This document shows positions 1 through 8,950 of a stretch of 64,000 nt of DNA, piece after piece. Source of the stretch: Pigmentiphaga litoralis (GTDB lineage: Bacteria; Pseudomonadota; Gammaproteobacteria; Burkholderiales; Burkholderiaceae_B); contig NZ_BMXQ01000001.1 in assembly GCF_014651835.1 (NCBI RefSeq), positions 3,757,049-3,821,048 of the forward strand, given 5' to 3'. Below the pieces are notes generated by a model, which saw only the letters and a list, made by a program, of their open reading frames with translations, searched no databases and was not told where the DNA came from. The number at the start of each line of letters is the position of its first letter. Position 1 is the stretch's first letter. Both the position numbers and the translations under genes were made by a program.

Positions 1-685
1 TGCGGTAGGGCCCGGTCAGCTTGACCCACGCGCGGCCACGCGCCATCAACTCGAGCAGCCCCTGGAACGCGGGCGTGTCCACCCTTGCACCGGGGGCCAT
101 GTAGCCCAGGTGCCCGAACACCAGCTGCACCGGCAAATCGCCCAGCGACGTCGCCAGATCCGGAAAGGCATCGACGTGCATCAGCAGTTCCAGATGCCAG
201 CCCAGCGGCGCGATACGGTCCGCCAGGGCGCGCACCTCATCCATCGGCAGTTCGCCCTTGCCGGTCTTGCGATCGACAATGTTGACGCGCACACCGCGAA
301 CGCCTGCCGCATGCATGGCCTGCAACGCGTCGGCATCCATCGTGTCGTCGATCACGGCCACGCCGCGGAACGCATCGCCGCCTGCTTGCAGCGCCGCCAT
401 TAGCACCGTGTTGTCGCTGCCGTACACGCTGGGCTGCACCAGCACCCCGCGCGTCAGGTTCAGCATACTGAGCATCGACCGGTAGGCCGGCAGCAGCGCG
501 TCGGGCGGGGTGTAGATGCGGTCGGGTGAATACGCGTACTGATCGGCCGGGCCGCAGATGTGGGCATGGCAGTCACAGCCGCCGGTGGGCACCGTCAACG
601 CGGGCGCGCGCGGTGCGGGGTCGGGCGCAGCGCACAGCGGCGCGCCTTGCAGGGTCGGGTCGGAAGAGGGCGTCTGGGTCGGCAT
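1..685 (-). CDS. Amidohydrolase family protein (PDC-lactonase-like), 3' end outside window
   Basis: The reverse strand is open from an ATG at 685 to the window edge, giving about 228 residues. It reads MPTQTPSSDP..., then GGCDCHAHICGP, which carries the HxH metal ligands (about residues 40-42) at the first strand of an amidohydrolase TIM barrel; further on are LLMHVDA and VFGHLGYMAPG. This order fits the amidohydrolase-2 family that includes 2-pyrone-4,6-dicarboxylate lactonases and related lactone hydrolases. Substrate is unknown. A second in-frame ATG at 697 is possible; neither has a clear ribosome site. The next gene on this strand is a Bug receptor starting upstream (782-1759), so import and hydrolysis of one organic acid may be linked (inference). 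The C-terminus is not in view. Confidence 0.75.
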   Translation of the reverse strand, partial: MPTQTPSSDPTLQGAPLCAAPDPAPRAPALTVPTGGCDCHAHICGPADQYAYSPDRIYTPPDALLPAYRSMLSMLNLTRGVLVQPSVYGSDNTVLMAALQAGGDAFRGVAVIDDTMDADALQAMHAAGVRGVRVNIVDRKTGKGELPMDEVRALADRIAPLGWHLELLMHVDAFPDLATSLGDLPVQLVFGHLGYMAPGARVDTPAFQGLLELMARGRAWVKLTGPYR

Positions 686-781
686 GGAAAGGGGCATGGG
701 CAGAAGTTCCAGGGCAGGCAATCGCAGGAAGTGAGGTCCGCTCAGATCATGCACCGTTTTTGCTCACCCGGTCATCGCGCC

Positions 782-1759
782 TCATTCCACGAACGCGCCC
801 GAGTCCTGCACCAGCCGCGTCCACTTGGGTGTCTCGGACCGGATGAACGACGCAAAGGCCTCGGGCGTGCCGGGCGAGGCATCCACCCCCAGTTCGCGGA
901 ACTGCGCGCGCACCTCCGCACTATTGAGCGCGTTCACCATGATCTGGTTCATGCGCTGGATGATCGCCGGTGGTGTCCCGACCGGCACCACGATGCCATG
1001 CCAGCTCTCGGCCACGAACTGCGGCATGCCCGCCTCGACCATGGTCGGCACCTGCGGCAGCTCGTCCATCCGTTTCGGCCCCGTCACTGCCAGCGCCCGC
1101 AAGCGGCCCTGGTTGATATACGGCAGCGCCGATGCCGACGTCGCGAACATCATCTGCACCTGTCCGGCGATCAGGTCGGTCAACGCCGGTTGAGCGCCCT
1201 TGTACGGCACGTGCTCCAGCACCAACCCGGCCGACGTCTTGAACCACTGCCCGACCAGATGCGCCGCGGCGCCCGCGCCGGACGACGCATAGTTCAGCTC
1301 GCCCGGCTTTGCCTTGATGAGCGTGATCAATTCCTGCACCGACTTGGCCGGAACGTTGCTGTTCACAACCAGAATGCTCGGCTGCACCGCCACCAGTCCG
1401 ACGGCGTCAAAGTCCTTTTCGGGATCGAAGGGCAGCGTCTTGTACAGGGCCGCATTGGTCGACAGGATCGAGTTGTTGCCGAACAGCCAGGTGTAGCCAT
1501 CCGGCGCACTTTTGGCCACCGCCGCCGCCGCGATGTTGCCGCCCGCGCCGGGCCGGCTCACCACCACCACCGTCTGCCCCAGCGCGTCGCCCATCTTCTT
1601 GCCCACCAGCCGCGCCAGCACGTCGCTGGGTCCGCCCGGCGTGAATCCCACCACCAGATTGATCGGCTTGTCGGGCCAGGCCTTCTCGGTCTGCGCGACT
1701 GCCGGAGCGACCCCCAGCAGCAGGGCAGCGATCGCTGCCATCAGGCGTTGCATGACCAT
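782..1759 (-). CDS. Bug-family tripartite tricarboxylate transporter substrate-binding protein
   Basis: A 325-residue periplasmic solute receptor. The start at 1759 is chosen because MVMQRLMAAIAALLLGVAPAVAQ is a typical signal peptide; the reading frame extends 23 codons further upstream without one. Mature-protein signatures of the family are WPDKPINLVVGFTPGGPSD near the N-terminus, RPGAGGNIAA, SAPDGYTWLFG, LNYASSGAGAAAHL and HVPYKGAQPALTDL. Such receptors bind carboxylates and hand them to TctA/TctB membrane subunits, neither of which is encoded in this window; orphan receptors are usual in Bordetella-like genomes. It lies just upstream, on the same strand, of the amidohydrolase ending at the window edge. 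The ligand cannot be read from sequence. Confidence 0.9.
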   Translation of the reverse strand: MVMQRLMAAIAALLLGVAPAVAQTEKAWPDKPINLVVGFTPGGPSDVLARLVGKKMGDALGQTVVVVSRPGAGGNIAAAAVAKSAPDGYTWLFGNNSILSTNAALYKTLPFDPEKDFDAVGLVAVQPSILVVNSNVPAKSVQELITLIKAKPGELNYASSGAGAAAHLVGQWFKTSAGLVLEHVPYKGAQPALTDLIAGQVQMMFATSASALPYINQGRLRALAVTGPKRMDELPQVPTMVEAGMPQFVAESWHGIVVPVGTPPAIIQRMNQIMVNALNSAEVRAQFRELGVDASPGTPEAFASFIRSETPKWTRLVQDSGAFVE

Positions 1760-1970
1760 GCGTGTCTCCAGACCGCCGATGCGCCGGCGTGTATACCGGT
1801 CCGCAGTCTTGCGCCACGGATGCGACACAGTGTGGTCAAACCCGATGACATCCGCAACGGCTTACGGTGAACAGTGTGTTCACCGGATCGGGGTGATCCG
1901 CTCCCGGCGCAGCCGAGATCCCCCGGGAACCGGTAGACTGCATCACCCCCGACCTTCACGGACCCCTGCC

Positions 1971-3425
1971 ATGCCGCTTTCTACCGACCCCCAAGCGAAC
2001 ACCTTCCTGGGCATCATCGGCGGGCTCGGGTCACTGGCGGGTGCAGACCTGTTTCTGAAGCTGGTCAAGAGCCAGCCGGTGCTGGCCGACCAGGGCACCT
2101 ACCACTTCCTGTTCGAACAGCACCCGTTCAAGGACGTGTCGGTGCCGCTCACGCCGCACGCGAGCATGACGTCGCGCAAGTTCTATGTGTTCCAGGTCTG
2201 CCAGTCCTTCCAGACCCGCAAGGTGGACGCCGTGCTGCTGCCGTGTTTCGCGACGCATACCTTTCGCGACGAACTGCAGGCCGAACTGGGCATCGCCCTG
2301 ATCGACATGATGGCGGGTCTGCGCGAGCACGTGGATCGCAGTCCGCTGCAGCCGACGCGCCTGGGTGTGCTGACCTCGGACTACGTGCGCCAGAGCCGGC
2401 TGTTCGAGCGGTATTTCGGTGACCGCTACACCTTGGTGTACCCCGGCGCCGCGGCGCAGGAACACTTGATGGACGCGGTCTATGGCGCGCAGGGCATCAA
2501 GGCCGGGCGCCTGGATGGACCCGCATTGGAATACGTGGAAAGCGCCAGCCTGGACGTGATGGGGCAGGGCGCCGAACTGGTGCTGCCGGGCATGACGGAA
2601 CTGTCATTGGTCAGCTCGTCCTTGCAGCAACGCGGCGTGCCCTTTGTGGACGTCAACGAGGTGTACGCCGACTACGCCACCCGATCGCGCACCGTGGCAG
2701 CGCCTGCGCCCTTCAAGCTGGGCATTGTCGGCGGCATCGGTCCGGCCGCCACCGTGGACTTCATGGGCAAGGTGGTCAGGCACACACCCGCCGGGCGCGA
2801 TCAGGACCACATCAAGATGGTGGTCGAACAGAACCCGCAAATCCCCGATCGCACCGCGCATCTGTTGCACCAGGAGGCCGACCCGAGCGTCGCGCTGTAC
2901 GCGACCTGCAAGCGGTTGGAAAGCGAAGGGGCGCATGCCATTGCGATTCCGTGCAACACGGCGCATGCCTTCGTTGAACGCATTGAACCCCATCTGACGA
3001 TCCTCATCGTCAACATGTTGACCGAGACGGTGGCGTACATCCGCCGGGTGCACGGCGCCGACCTCCCGATCGGCCTGCTGGCCACGGCAGGCACGGTGGC
3101 CAGCCGCGTGTATCACGACGCGGCCGATGCCGTCGGCCTGCAATTGATCGTGCCCGACCCCGCGCACCAGGACCTGGTGACAAGCGCCATCTATGGCGAG
3201 CATGGCGTCAAAGCGGGGTGGTCTGAAGGGGTGTGCGTCGACCAGTTGATGACCGCGGCCGGGCACCTGGTGGGCCGCGGCGCGCGGGTGCTGATCCTGG
3301 GGTGCACCGAGCTGCCGCTGATCGCCGCGCATGCCCCCGCAGTGGAACTGGCCGGGACGACGGTGGCGTTCGTGGACCCGACCACCATCCTGGCGATCCG
3401 CTGCGTGGCGCTCGCCAAGCCCTAG
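1971..3425 (+). CDS. Tandem Asp/Glu racemase-type protein (two fused domains)
   Basis: A 484-residue protein with two copies of the aspartate/glutamate racemase fold. Start is the ATG at 1971, followed by MPLSTDPQANTFLGIIGGLG; the longer frame upstream overlaps the Bug gene and looks non-coding. Domain 1 is about residues 13-240, domain 2 about 250-484 (LGIVGGIGPAATVDF). PLP-independent racemases use two cysteines. Domain 2 has both (IPCNTAHAF, Cys328; LILGCTELPL, Cys445). Domain 1 keeps Cys92 in LLPCFATHTF but has Met208 in PGMTEL where the second cysteine belongs, so it is probably non-catalytic or altered. Substrate could be aspartate, glutamate or a maleate-like acid. It is divergent from the Bug receptor and convergent with the LysR gene. 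Confidence 0.85.
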   Translation: MPLSTDPQANTFLGIIGGLGSLAGADLFLKLVKSQPVLADQGTYHFLFEQHPFKDVSVPLTPHASMTSRKFYVFQVCQSFQTRKVDAVLLPCFATHTFRDELQAELGIALIDMMAGLREHVDRSPLQPTRLGVLTSDYVRQSRLFERYFGDRYTLVYPGAAAQEHLMDAVYGAQGIKAGRLDGPALEYVESASLDVMGQGAELVLPGMTELSLVSSSLQQRGVPFVDVNEVYADYATRSRTVAAPAPFKLGIVGGIGPAATVDFMGKVVRHTPAGRDQDHIKMVVEQNPQIPDRTAHLLHQEADPSVALYATCKRLESEGAHAIAIPCNTAHAFVERIEPHLTILIVNMLTETVAYIRRVHGADLPIGLLATAGTVASRVYHDAADAVGLQLIVPDPAHQDLVTSAIYGEHGVKAGWSEGVCVDQLMTAAGHLVGRGARVLILGCTELPLIAAHAPAVELAGTTVAFVDPTTILAIRCVALAKP

Positions 3426-4372
3426 GCGCGGTCACCGCCACGCCGGTCACCCGCCGGCCACAAGCCCAGGCCTTCATCCCAATACGGCGGCTGCCCGAAC
3501 GCCCCGCCCAGAAAGTCCACGAAGGTGTGCACGCACGTGGCCATGGTGGGGTTGGGCAGATACGCGGCATACAGCACCAGGTCAGGCAACGCATGATCCG
3601 GCAGCAGCCGTTCCAGCCGGCCGTCGCGCAGCGGATCGCCCGCCACCATCGATGGCATGGCGCCAATGCCCAGGTCCTGCAACACGGCCTGCAATACCGC
3701 GTCGGCATTGTTGGCACGCAGGTTGCCCGTGACCCGGATCGTCTGCGATCCCGACGGGCCTTCGAACCGCCATTCCCCCTTGCTGTTCGTGGTCCGCACA
3801 ATGCAGTTGTGACGCGTCAGGTCCTCGGGGGTGGCAGGCCGGCCGTGCCGTTCCAGGTACGCCGGCGTGGCGCACACGACCTGCCGCAAGGGGAGCAGAC
3901 GCCGCGCAACGAACGACAGCAAGCGCGGTTCTTCGGCCTGCCGCACCACGACGTCGGTGTTGCCGCTGACCAGGTCGGCAAACTTTTCGCTGAGCTCGAG
4001 TTCGATCGATACATTCGGGTAGCGCTTCAGGAAGCGCGCGATGGCCGGCACCAGATGCAGGCGGCCGAATGAGATCGACGCGCTGACCTTGACCGTGCCG
4101 CCGGGCGCATCGCGAAACTGCTCGAGCTCGTGCCGTGCACCGTTGGCGTGGGCGATCAGTTCGTGGCACCGCCGATGGAAGATCTCGCCCGCCGCGGTCA
4201 GGCCGACGCGGCGCGTGGTGCGGTTCACCAGCTTCACGCCCAGGGTGCGCTCCAGGTCGGCAATGTGCTTGCTGACGAGCGCCTTCGACAGGTCGAGCTT
4301 GGCCGCGGCGCGCGAAAAGCTGCCCAGGTCGGCAACCGCCGCGAAGGTGACGAATTCGTTCAGATCCAGCAT
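3422..4372 (-). CDS. LysR-family transcriptional regulator
   Basis: A 316-residue LysR regulator starting at the ATG at 4372 (MLDLNEFVTFAAVADLGSFS). The N-terminal winged helix is clear, with ALVSKHIADLERTLGVKLVNRTTRRVGLT at about residues 30-60, followed by the effector domain of the CrgA-like subgroup (VSASISFGRLHLVPAIARFLKRYP). The frame stays open far upstream but that part is a shadow of the GMC gene. It is divergent from the GMC oxidoreductase gene at 4544, with about 170 bases between the starts, the usual arrangement for a LysR protein and its target. Its stop overlaps the end of the racemase gene by four bases. The inducer is unknown. Confidence 0.92.
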   Translation of the reverse strand: MLDLNEFVTFAAVADLGSFSRAAAKLDLSKALVSKHIADLERTLGVKLVNRTTRRVGLTAAGEIFHRRCHELIAHANGARHELEQFRDAPGGTVKVSASISFGRLHLVPAIARFLKRYPNVSIELELSEKFADLVSGNTDVVVRQAEEPRLLSFVARRLLPLRQVVCATPAYLERHGRPATPEDLTRHNCIVRTTNSKGEWRFEGPSGSQTIRVTGNLRANNADAVLQAVLQDLGIGAMPSMVAGDPLRDGRLERLLPDHALPDLVLYAAYLPNPTMATCVHTFVDFLGGAFGQPPYWDEGLGLWPAGDRRGGDRA

Positions 4373-4543
4373 GACGGCGGGCCGGCTACCAAGGAAGCGC
4401 TTACCGTAGCGCAAGCCGCTCGCAGGCGATACGTGGTTTCCCCGATCCTGGATGAGCCTGGGGCATACCCTAGACGCTGCAATCCACCGCTCAGCAACTG
4501 ATATCGTCGCCGGGATTCCTTCTTCCTTCCCGGGCGAGCTTTC

Positions 4544-6226
4544 ATGACCGACTCCGCAGCGTTCGACTACATCATCATTGGCGCGGGGTCGGCCGGGTGC
4601 CTGCTGGCAAACCGGCTGAGCGCGGATCCGGCCTGCCGGGTGTTGCTGATCGAAGCGGGGTCCAACGACAACTACCACTGGATCCACATTCCGGTCGGTT
4701 ATCTGTACTGCATCGGCAACCCGCGCACCGACTGGCTCTATGCCACCGAACCCGACGCCGGCCTGAACGGCCGCAGCCTGCGCTACCCGCGTGGCAAGAC
4801 CCTGGGGGGATGCTCCAGCATTAACGGCATGATCTACATGCGCGGCCAGGCGCGGGACTACGACGGCTGGGCCAAGGCGACCGGCGACGACACCTGGCGG
4901 TGGAATCACGTCCTGCCCGCCTTCATGAAACATGAAGACCACTACCGCGGCGCCAACGCCCTGCACGGCGCGGGCGGCGAATGGCGCATCGAAAAACAGC
5001 GGCTGCGGTGGGACATCCTGGATGCCTTTGCAAAGGCGGCCGAACAGGCCGGCATTCCGGCGTCCGATGACTTCAACCAGGGCGACAACGAAGGGGTAGG
5101 CTACTTCGAGGTCAACCAGAAGAATGGCTGGCGGTGGAACACGGCCAAGGCATTCCTGCGTCCCATCTGCATGCAGCGGCGCAACTTTACCCTGTGGACA
5201 CGCACGCATGTGCAGGGCCTGACCATGACCTCGCAACCCGATGGCAGCACGCGCTGCACCGGGGCCACGGTGGTGCGTGACGGGCGGCGGATCGACGTGA
5301 CCGCCCGCAGCGAAGTCGTGCTGTCGGCGGGCAGCATCGGGTCGCCGCATCTGCTGCAATTGTCGGGGCTGGGTCCTGCCGCCTTGCTGGCGCGGCATGG
5401 CGTCACGCCGCGTCACGACCTGCCCGGCGTGGGGGCCAATTTGCAGGACCACCTGCAGATCCGCGCGGTATTCACGCTGCGCAATACGCGCACGCTCAAC
5501 ACGCTGGCGTCGACCTTGTGGGGCAAGGCACGTATCGGCCTGGAATACTCGCTGTACCGTACGGGTCCAATGAGCATGGCGCCGAGTCAGCTGGGCGCCT
5601 TCACCCGCAGCTCACCCGACCAGCCGCATCCTAATCTGGAATTCCATGTGCAGCCGCTGAGCCTTGATGCCTTTGGCGAGCCGCTGCACCGTTTTGACGC
5701 ATTTACCGCCAGCGTGTGCAACCTGAATCCGACCAGCCGCGGCAGCGTCACGCTGCGCAGCCCGCGCGCGAGCGATGCGCCTGCCATTGCGCCCAACTAT
5801 CTCAGCACGCCAGAAGACCGCAAGGTTGCCGCGGATTCCTTGCGGGTGACGCGTCGGATCGTTGCGCAGCCGGCGCTTGCGCCCTTCATGCCTGAGGAAT
5901 TCAAGCCCGGTCTGCAGTACCAGTCGGATGAAGCCTTGGCCACCCTGGCAGGCGACATTGCCACGACCATCTTCCATCCGGTGGGCACCTGCCGCATGGG
6001 CCGTCTGGATGATGCGCATGCCGTGGTCGACGCGCGCCTGCGCGTGCGGAATGGCCGGGGCGGTGTGGTCGCGGGACTGCGCGTGGTGGACGCCAGCATC
6101 ATGCCCACCATCGTCAGCGGCAACACCAATTCGCCCACGCTGATGATTGCCGAGAAGGCGGCCGGATGGATACTCGACGATCGTGCAAAAGCCCTATCGG
6201 CTGTACCGTCTCTTGCGACTGCGTAA
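4544..6226 (+). CDS. GMC-family FAD-dependent oxidoreductase (choline dehydrogenase-like)
   Basis: A 560-residue flavoprotein. It begins MTDSAAFDYIIIGAGSAGCL, the GxGxxG FAD-binding fold, with a glutamate (LLIEAGSND) ending the second strand. The GMC signature around GKTLGGCSSINGMIYMRG is present at about residues 85-100. The second signature, SAGSIGSPHLLQLSG, is at about 262-277. The C-terminal catalytic region has FHPVGTCRMG and VVDASIMPTIVSGNTNSPT. Length and motifs match alcohol/choline dehydrogenases of the BetA group, but there is no betaine aldehyde dehydrogenase or transporter beside it, so the substrate is probably another alcohol. It is likely regulated by the divergent LysR gene (inference from gene order). 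Confidence 0.93.
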   Translation: MTDSAAFDYIIIGAGSAGCLLANRLSADPACRVLLIEAGSNDNYHWIHIPVGYLYCIGNPRTDWLYATEPDAGLNGRSLRYPRGKTLGGCSSINGMIYMRGQARDYDGWAKATGDDTWRWNHVLPAFMKHEDHYRGANALHGAGGEWRIEKQRLRWDILDAFAKAAEQAGIPASDDFNQGDNEGVGYFEVNQKNGWRWNTAKAFLRPICMQRRNFTLWTRTHVQGLTMTSQPDGSTRCTGATVVRDGRRIDVTARSEVVLSAGSIGSPHLLQLSGLGPAALLARHGVTPRHDLPGVGANLQDHLQIRAVFTLRNTRTLNTLASTLWGKARIGLEYSLYRTGPMSMAPSQLGAFTRSSPDQPHPNLEFHVQPLSLDAFGEPLHRFDAFTASVCNLNPTSRGSVTLRSPRASDAPAIAPNYLSTPEDRKVAADSLRVTRRIVAQPALAPFMPEEFKPGLQYQSDEALATLAGDIATTIFHPVGTCRMGRLDDAHAVVDARLRVRNGRGGVVAGLRVVDASIMPTIVSGNTNSPTLMIAEKAAGWILDDRAKALSAVPSLATA

Positions 6227-6309
6227 GAAATCTGTGAGATTATCGGCCGGCCAGGACGTCATGGCATCACGCCCGCACCACGAATCTTCTTGACGGAACC
6301 GCTACTTCG

Positions 6310-8226
6310 ATGACCAGCCCGCCTCCCCAGACCTTGCGCGATCTCGCGGAGTCCGAACGTATCCGCCTCCTCGTGGAGGGTGTCACCGACTATGCGATCT
6401 ACATGCTGGATCCCGATGGCTATGTGAGCAGCTGGAACCTGGGCGCTCAACGCTTCAAGGGGTATCTGCCGCACCAGATCATCAGCCAGCATTTTTCCGT
6501 GTTCTATACCGATGACGACCGCGCAAGCGGCCTGCCGGCCAGGGCGCTGACCATCGCGCGCGAGACAGGCCGCTTCGAATCCGAAGGCTGGCGGGTGCGT
6601 CGCGATGGCACCCGCTTCTGGACCAGTGTGGTGATCGATGCGATTCGCAACGATCAGGGCGTGCTGATCGGCTACGGCAAGATCACGCGCGACATCACCG
6701 ATCGCAAGGCGGCGCAGGACGCGCTGCGCAAGAGCGAAGATCAATTCCGTCGCCTGGTGCAAGGCGTGACCGATTACGCCATCTACATGCTGTCGCCCGA
6801 AGGGGTGGTGACCAACTGGAACCAGGGCGCCGAACGGATCAAGGGATACAGCTCGACCGAGGCCATCGGCATGCATTTTTCCTGTTTCTATACCGAGAGC
6901 GATCGCGAGGACGGCGTGCCGACGCGCAGCCTGGCGCTGGCCGCAAGAGAAGGCCGCTACGAACAGGAAGGCTGGCGCGTGCGCAAGGACGGAACGCGCT
7001 TCTGGGCGCATGTGGTGGTCGATGCAATTCACGAGCAGGGCGAGCTGGTCGGCTTTGCGAAAGTGACGCGTGACGTCACCGAACGCAAGCTGGCTGCCGA
7101 AGCCCTGGAACGCGCGAACACCGCGCTGTTCCAGGCGCAAAAAATGGAAGCGATCGGCCAGCTGACAGGCGGGGTTGCGCATGACTTCAACAACCTGCTG
7201 TCGGTCGTATCGAACAGCCTGGAAGTACTGGCCACGCGGCTGCATGAGCATGCCGACGTGCGCATCCTGGACGCCATGCGGCGCGCCGTCGACCGGGGCG
7301 CCACACTGACTCAGCAGCTGCTGTCGTTCGCCCGCCAGCAACCCTTGAAGGTCGACACGCATAACCTGAACACCGTCATTCGCGGCTTCGAATCCGTCCT
7401 GCAGCGCGCCGGAAATTCATCAGTACGGTTTGATCTGAACCTGGCGCCGCAACTGCGCCTGGTGCAGGTCGACGCCGCGCGTTTCGAAGCGGCGCTGCTG
7501 AACCTGGTCGTCAATTCACGCGACGCCATGCCCGAGGGCGGCGAACTGATCATTTCCACCGTCGACGTCGACCTTGCGGAACATGCCGTGGGGCGTCTGC
7601 CGGCCGGACCGTATGTGAAAGTGTCGGTGCGCGACACCGGATCGGGCATGCCGCCCGACGTGGCCGCGCGCGCCTTCGAGCCCTTCTTCACCACCAAGGC
7701 GGTGGGAAAGGGCACCGGCCTTGGCCTGAGCCAGGTCTACGGGTTCTTTGTGCAGTCGGGCGGCGACATCGCCCTGGATACATCGCCCGACCACGGCACC
7801 ACTGTCACGGCCTACCTGCCTGCCATTGCCGGCGACGCCCCCGCCGACGCCGATGCCAGTCCGGACACCACCGTCGAAACCGTGCTGCTGGTCGATGACG
7901 AACCCGACGTCATGGATGCCGCAGCCGAACTGCTGCGCAGCATCGGCTACGCGGTGATCACCGCCAGCAACGGGCCGGACGCGCTGGAACTGCTGCGCCG
8001 CCGCAATGACATCGACATCCTGTTCACCGACGTGGTCATGCCCCAGGGCATGAGCGGCATCGAGCTGGCCCGGCTGTCGCTGGGCATCGCGCCAGGGGTG
8101 AAAGTGGTGCTGGCGTCCGGTTACCCCTTGCCTGCATTGAAGACCGACTTCGACGACCTCGATCAGTTTGCGTTCATCAATAAACCCTATCGGCTGGCGG
8201 ATCTCGCGAGGAAACTGCGGGCGTGA
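6310..8226 (+). CDS. Hybrid sensor histidine kinase: PAS-PAS-HisKA-HATPase-receiver
   Basis: A 638-residue soluble kinase with no membrane segment. Two near-duplicate PAS domains occupy about residues 18-135 and 145-265; both contain GVTDYAIYML and a SxWNxGAxRxKGY-type core, so one arose from the other by duplication. The dimerisation helix carries the phospho-acceptor His291 in LTGGVAHDFNNLL. The ATPase domain shows the N box (NLVVNSRDAMPEGG), DTGSGMP, FEPFFTTK and GTGLGLSQVYG. A C-terminal receiver domain (about 520-638) has VLLVDDEPD, the acceptor Asp574 in LFTDVVMP and the lysine in FINKPY. PAS pairs of this type often sense light or redox state through bound flavin or haem; no ligand is shown here. 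No separate response regulator lies next to it. Confidence 0.95.
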   Translation: MTSPPPQTLRDLAESERIRLLVEGVTDYAIYMLDPDGYVSSWNLGAQRFKGYLPHQIISQHFSVFYTDDDRASGLPARALTIARETGRFESEGWRVRRDGTRFWTSVVIDAIRNDQGVLIGYGKITRDITDRKAAQDALRKSEDQFRRLVQGVTDYAIYMLSPEGVVTNWNQGAERIKGYSSTEAIGMHFSCFYTESDREDGVPTRSLALAAREGRYEQEGWRVRKDGTRFWAHVVVDAIHEQGELVGFAKVTRDVTERKLAAEALERANTALFQAQKMEAIGQLTGGVAHDFNNLLSVVSNSLEVLATRLHEHADVRILDAMRRAVDRGATLTQQLLSFARQQPLKVDTHNLNTVIRGFESVLQRAGNSSVRFDLNLAPQLRLVQVDAARFEAALLNLVVNSRDAMPEGGELIISTVDVDLAEHAVGRLPAGPYVKVSVRDTGSGMPPDVAARAFEPFFTTKAVGKGTGLGLSQVYGFFVQSGGDIALDTSPDHGTTVTAYLPAIAGDAPADADASPDTTVETVLLVDDEPDVMDAAAELLRSIGYAVITASNGPDALELLRRRNDIDILFTDVVMPQGMSGIELARLSLGIAPGVKVVLASGYPLPALKTDFDDLDQFAFINKPYRLADLARKLRA

Positions 8227-8292
8227 TGCCTGAGTGGTTCGGATCGTCATGCATCGTGTCGATCTGACGAGTTCCCGATCGTCGAAGGGGTA

Positions 8293-8313
8293 GGAAGGCG
8301 CGCCGCGCCTTCC
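8293..8313. other. Perfect 10-bp inverted repeat with one-base centre
   Basis: GGAAGGCGCG and its exact complement are separated by one C, between the kinase stop at 8226 and the DUF1428 gene. It could act as a weak terminator or RNA hairpin, but no T-run follows on either side. The function is unknown. Confidence 0.4.
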
Positions 8314-8360
8314 ACGCCGGGGCAGCCGCCACCGGCGCCTTCTTTGCATCAGGAGACGTC

Positions 8361-8714
8361 ATGAACTACATCGATGGATTTGTAGCCGCCGTACCCAACG
8401 CCAATCGCGAGCAATACATTGCCCATGCCGAACGGGCGGCCGAAGTCTTCAAGGACTTCGGGGCGTTGCAGGTGGTGGAATGCTGGGGAGACGATGTGCC
8501 CGAGGGCACGCTGACGTCGTTTCCCATGGCGGTGAAACGGGGCGACGACGAGACGGTCGTATTTGCGTGGATCGTGTGGCCGTCGAAAGCCGTACGGGAC
8601 GTGGGCATGGACAAGGTCATGAACGACCCCAGGCTGAAGTCCGACGTGGAGCCCATGCCGTTCGATGGCAAGCGGATGATCTACGGGGGGTTTCAGGTGG
8701 TCGTGGACGCGTGA
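8361..8714 (+). CDS. DUF1428 family protein
   Basis: A 117-residue protein matching the whole length of the DUF1428 (YbaA-like) family, a small dimeric alpha/beta-barrel type protein of unknown function. Recognisable features are MNYIDGFVAAVPNANREQY at the start, VECWGDDVPEG in the middle, the block VVFAWIVWPSKAVRDVG, and PFDGKRMIYGGF near the end. The start is the ATG at 8361, preceded by AGGAG. It stands alone between the kinase and the winged-helix gene. Confidence 0.85.
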   Translation: MNYIDGFVAAVPNANREQYIAHAERAAEVFKDFGALQVVECWGDDVPEGTLTSFPMAVKRGDDETVVFAWIVWPSKAVRDVGMDKVMNDPRLKSDVEPMPFDGKRMIYGGFQVVVDA

Positions 8715-8880
8715 TGGCGTTGCCGGCGGGCGATGATGCGCAGGCAAGGGCACGACGACGGGGTGCCGGGCAGTTGCCTGGTGTTTGACGGTGACTGGGC
8801 CAGGCGGGCAGGGCCGTGGCGCTGACGGCTACACTGGCGGAACTGTCCCCGACTCAGGGACGCGCGCCGTGACCGTTTCC

Positions 8881-8928
8881 TGCAGTCATTTCTGCATTCA
8901 TTTCTGCAGTCATTTCTGCAGTCATTTC
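8881..8928. repeat. Four tandem 12-bp repeats upstream of the winged-helix gene
   Basis: The unit TGCAGTCATTTC occurs four times head to tail; the second copy differs by one base (TGCATTCATTTC). The array ends 22 bases before the ATG at 8951, so it lies in the promoter or leader of that gene. Evenly phased short repeats here suggest an operator read by a multimeric DNA-binding protein, possibly the product itself, or a slipping repeat that tunes expression. Confidence 0.85.
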
Positions 8929-8950
8929 CGCCGTCCGCTACTGTTCCTGC

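Noticed and set aside
3422-5452. Long open frame suggesting a 676-residue protein
   Set aside because: Only the LysR part (3422-4372) has protein motifs; the upstream half is the antisense of the GMC gene.
8881-8928. Possible CRISPR array
   Set aside because: Units are 12 bp and contiguous, with no spacers and no cas genes in the window.
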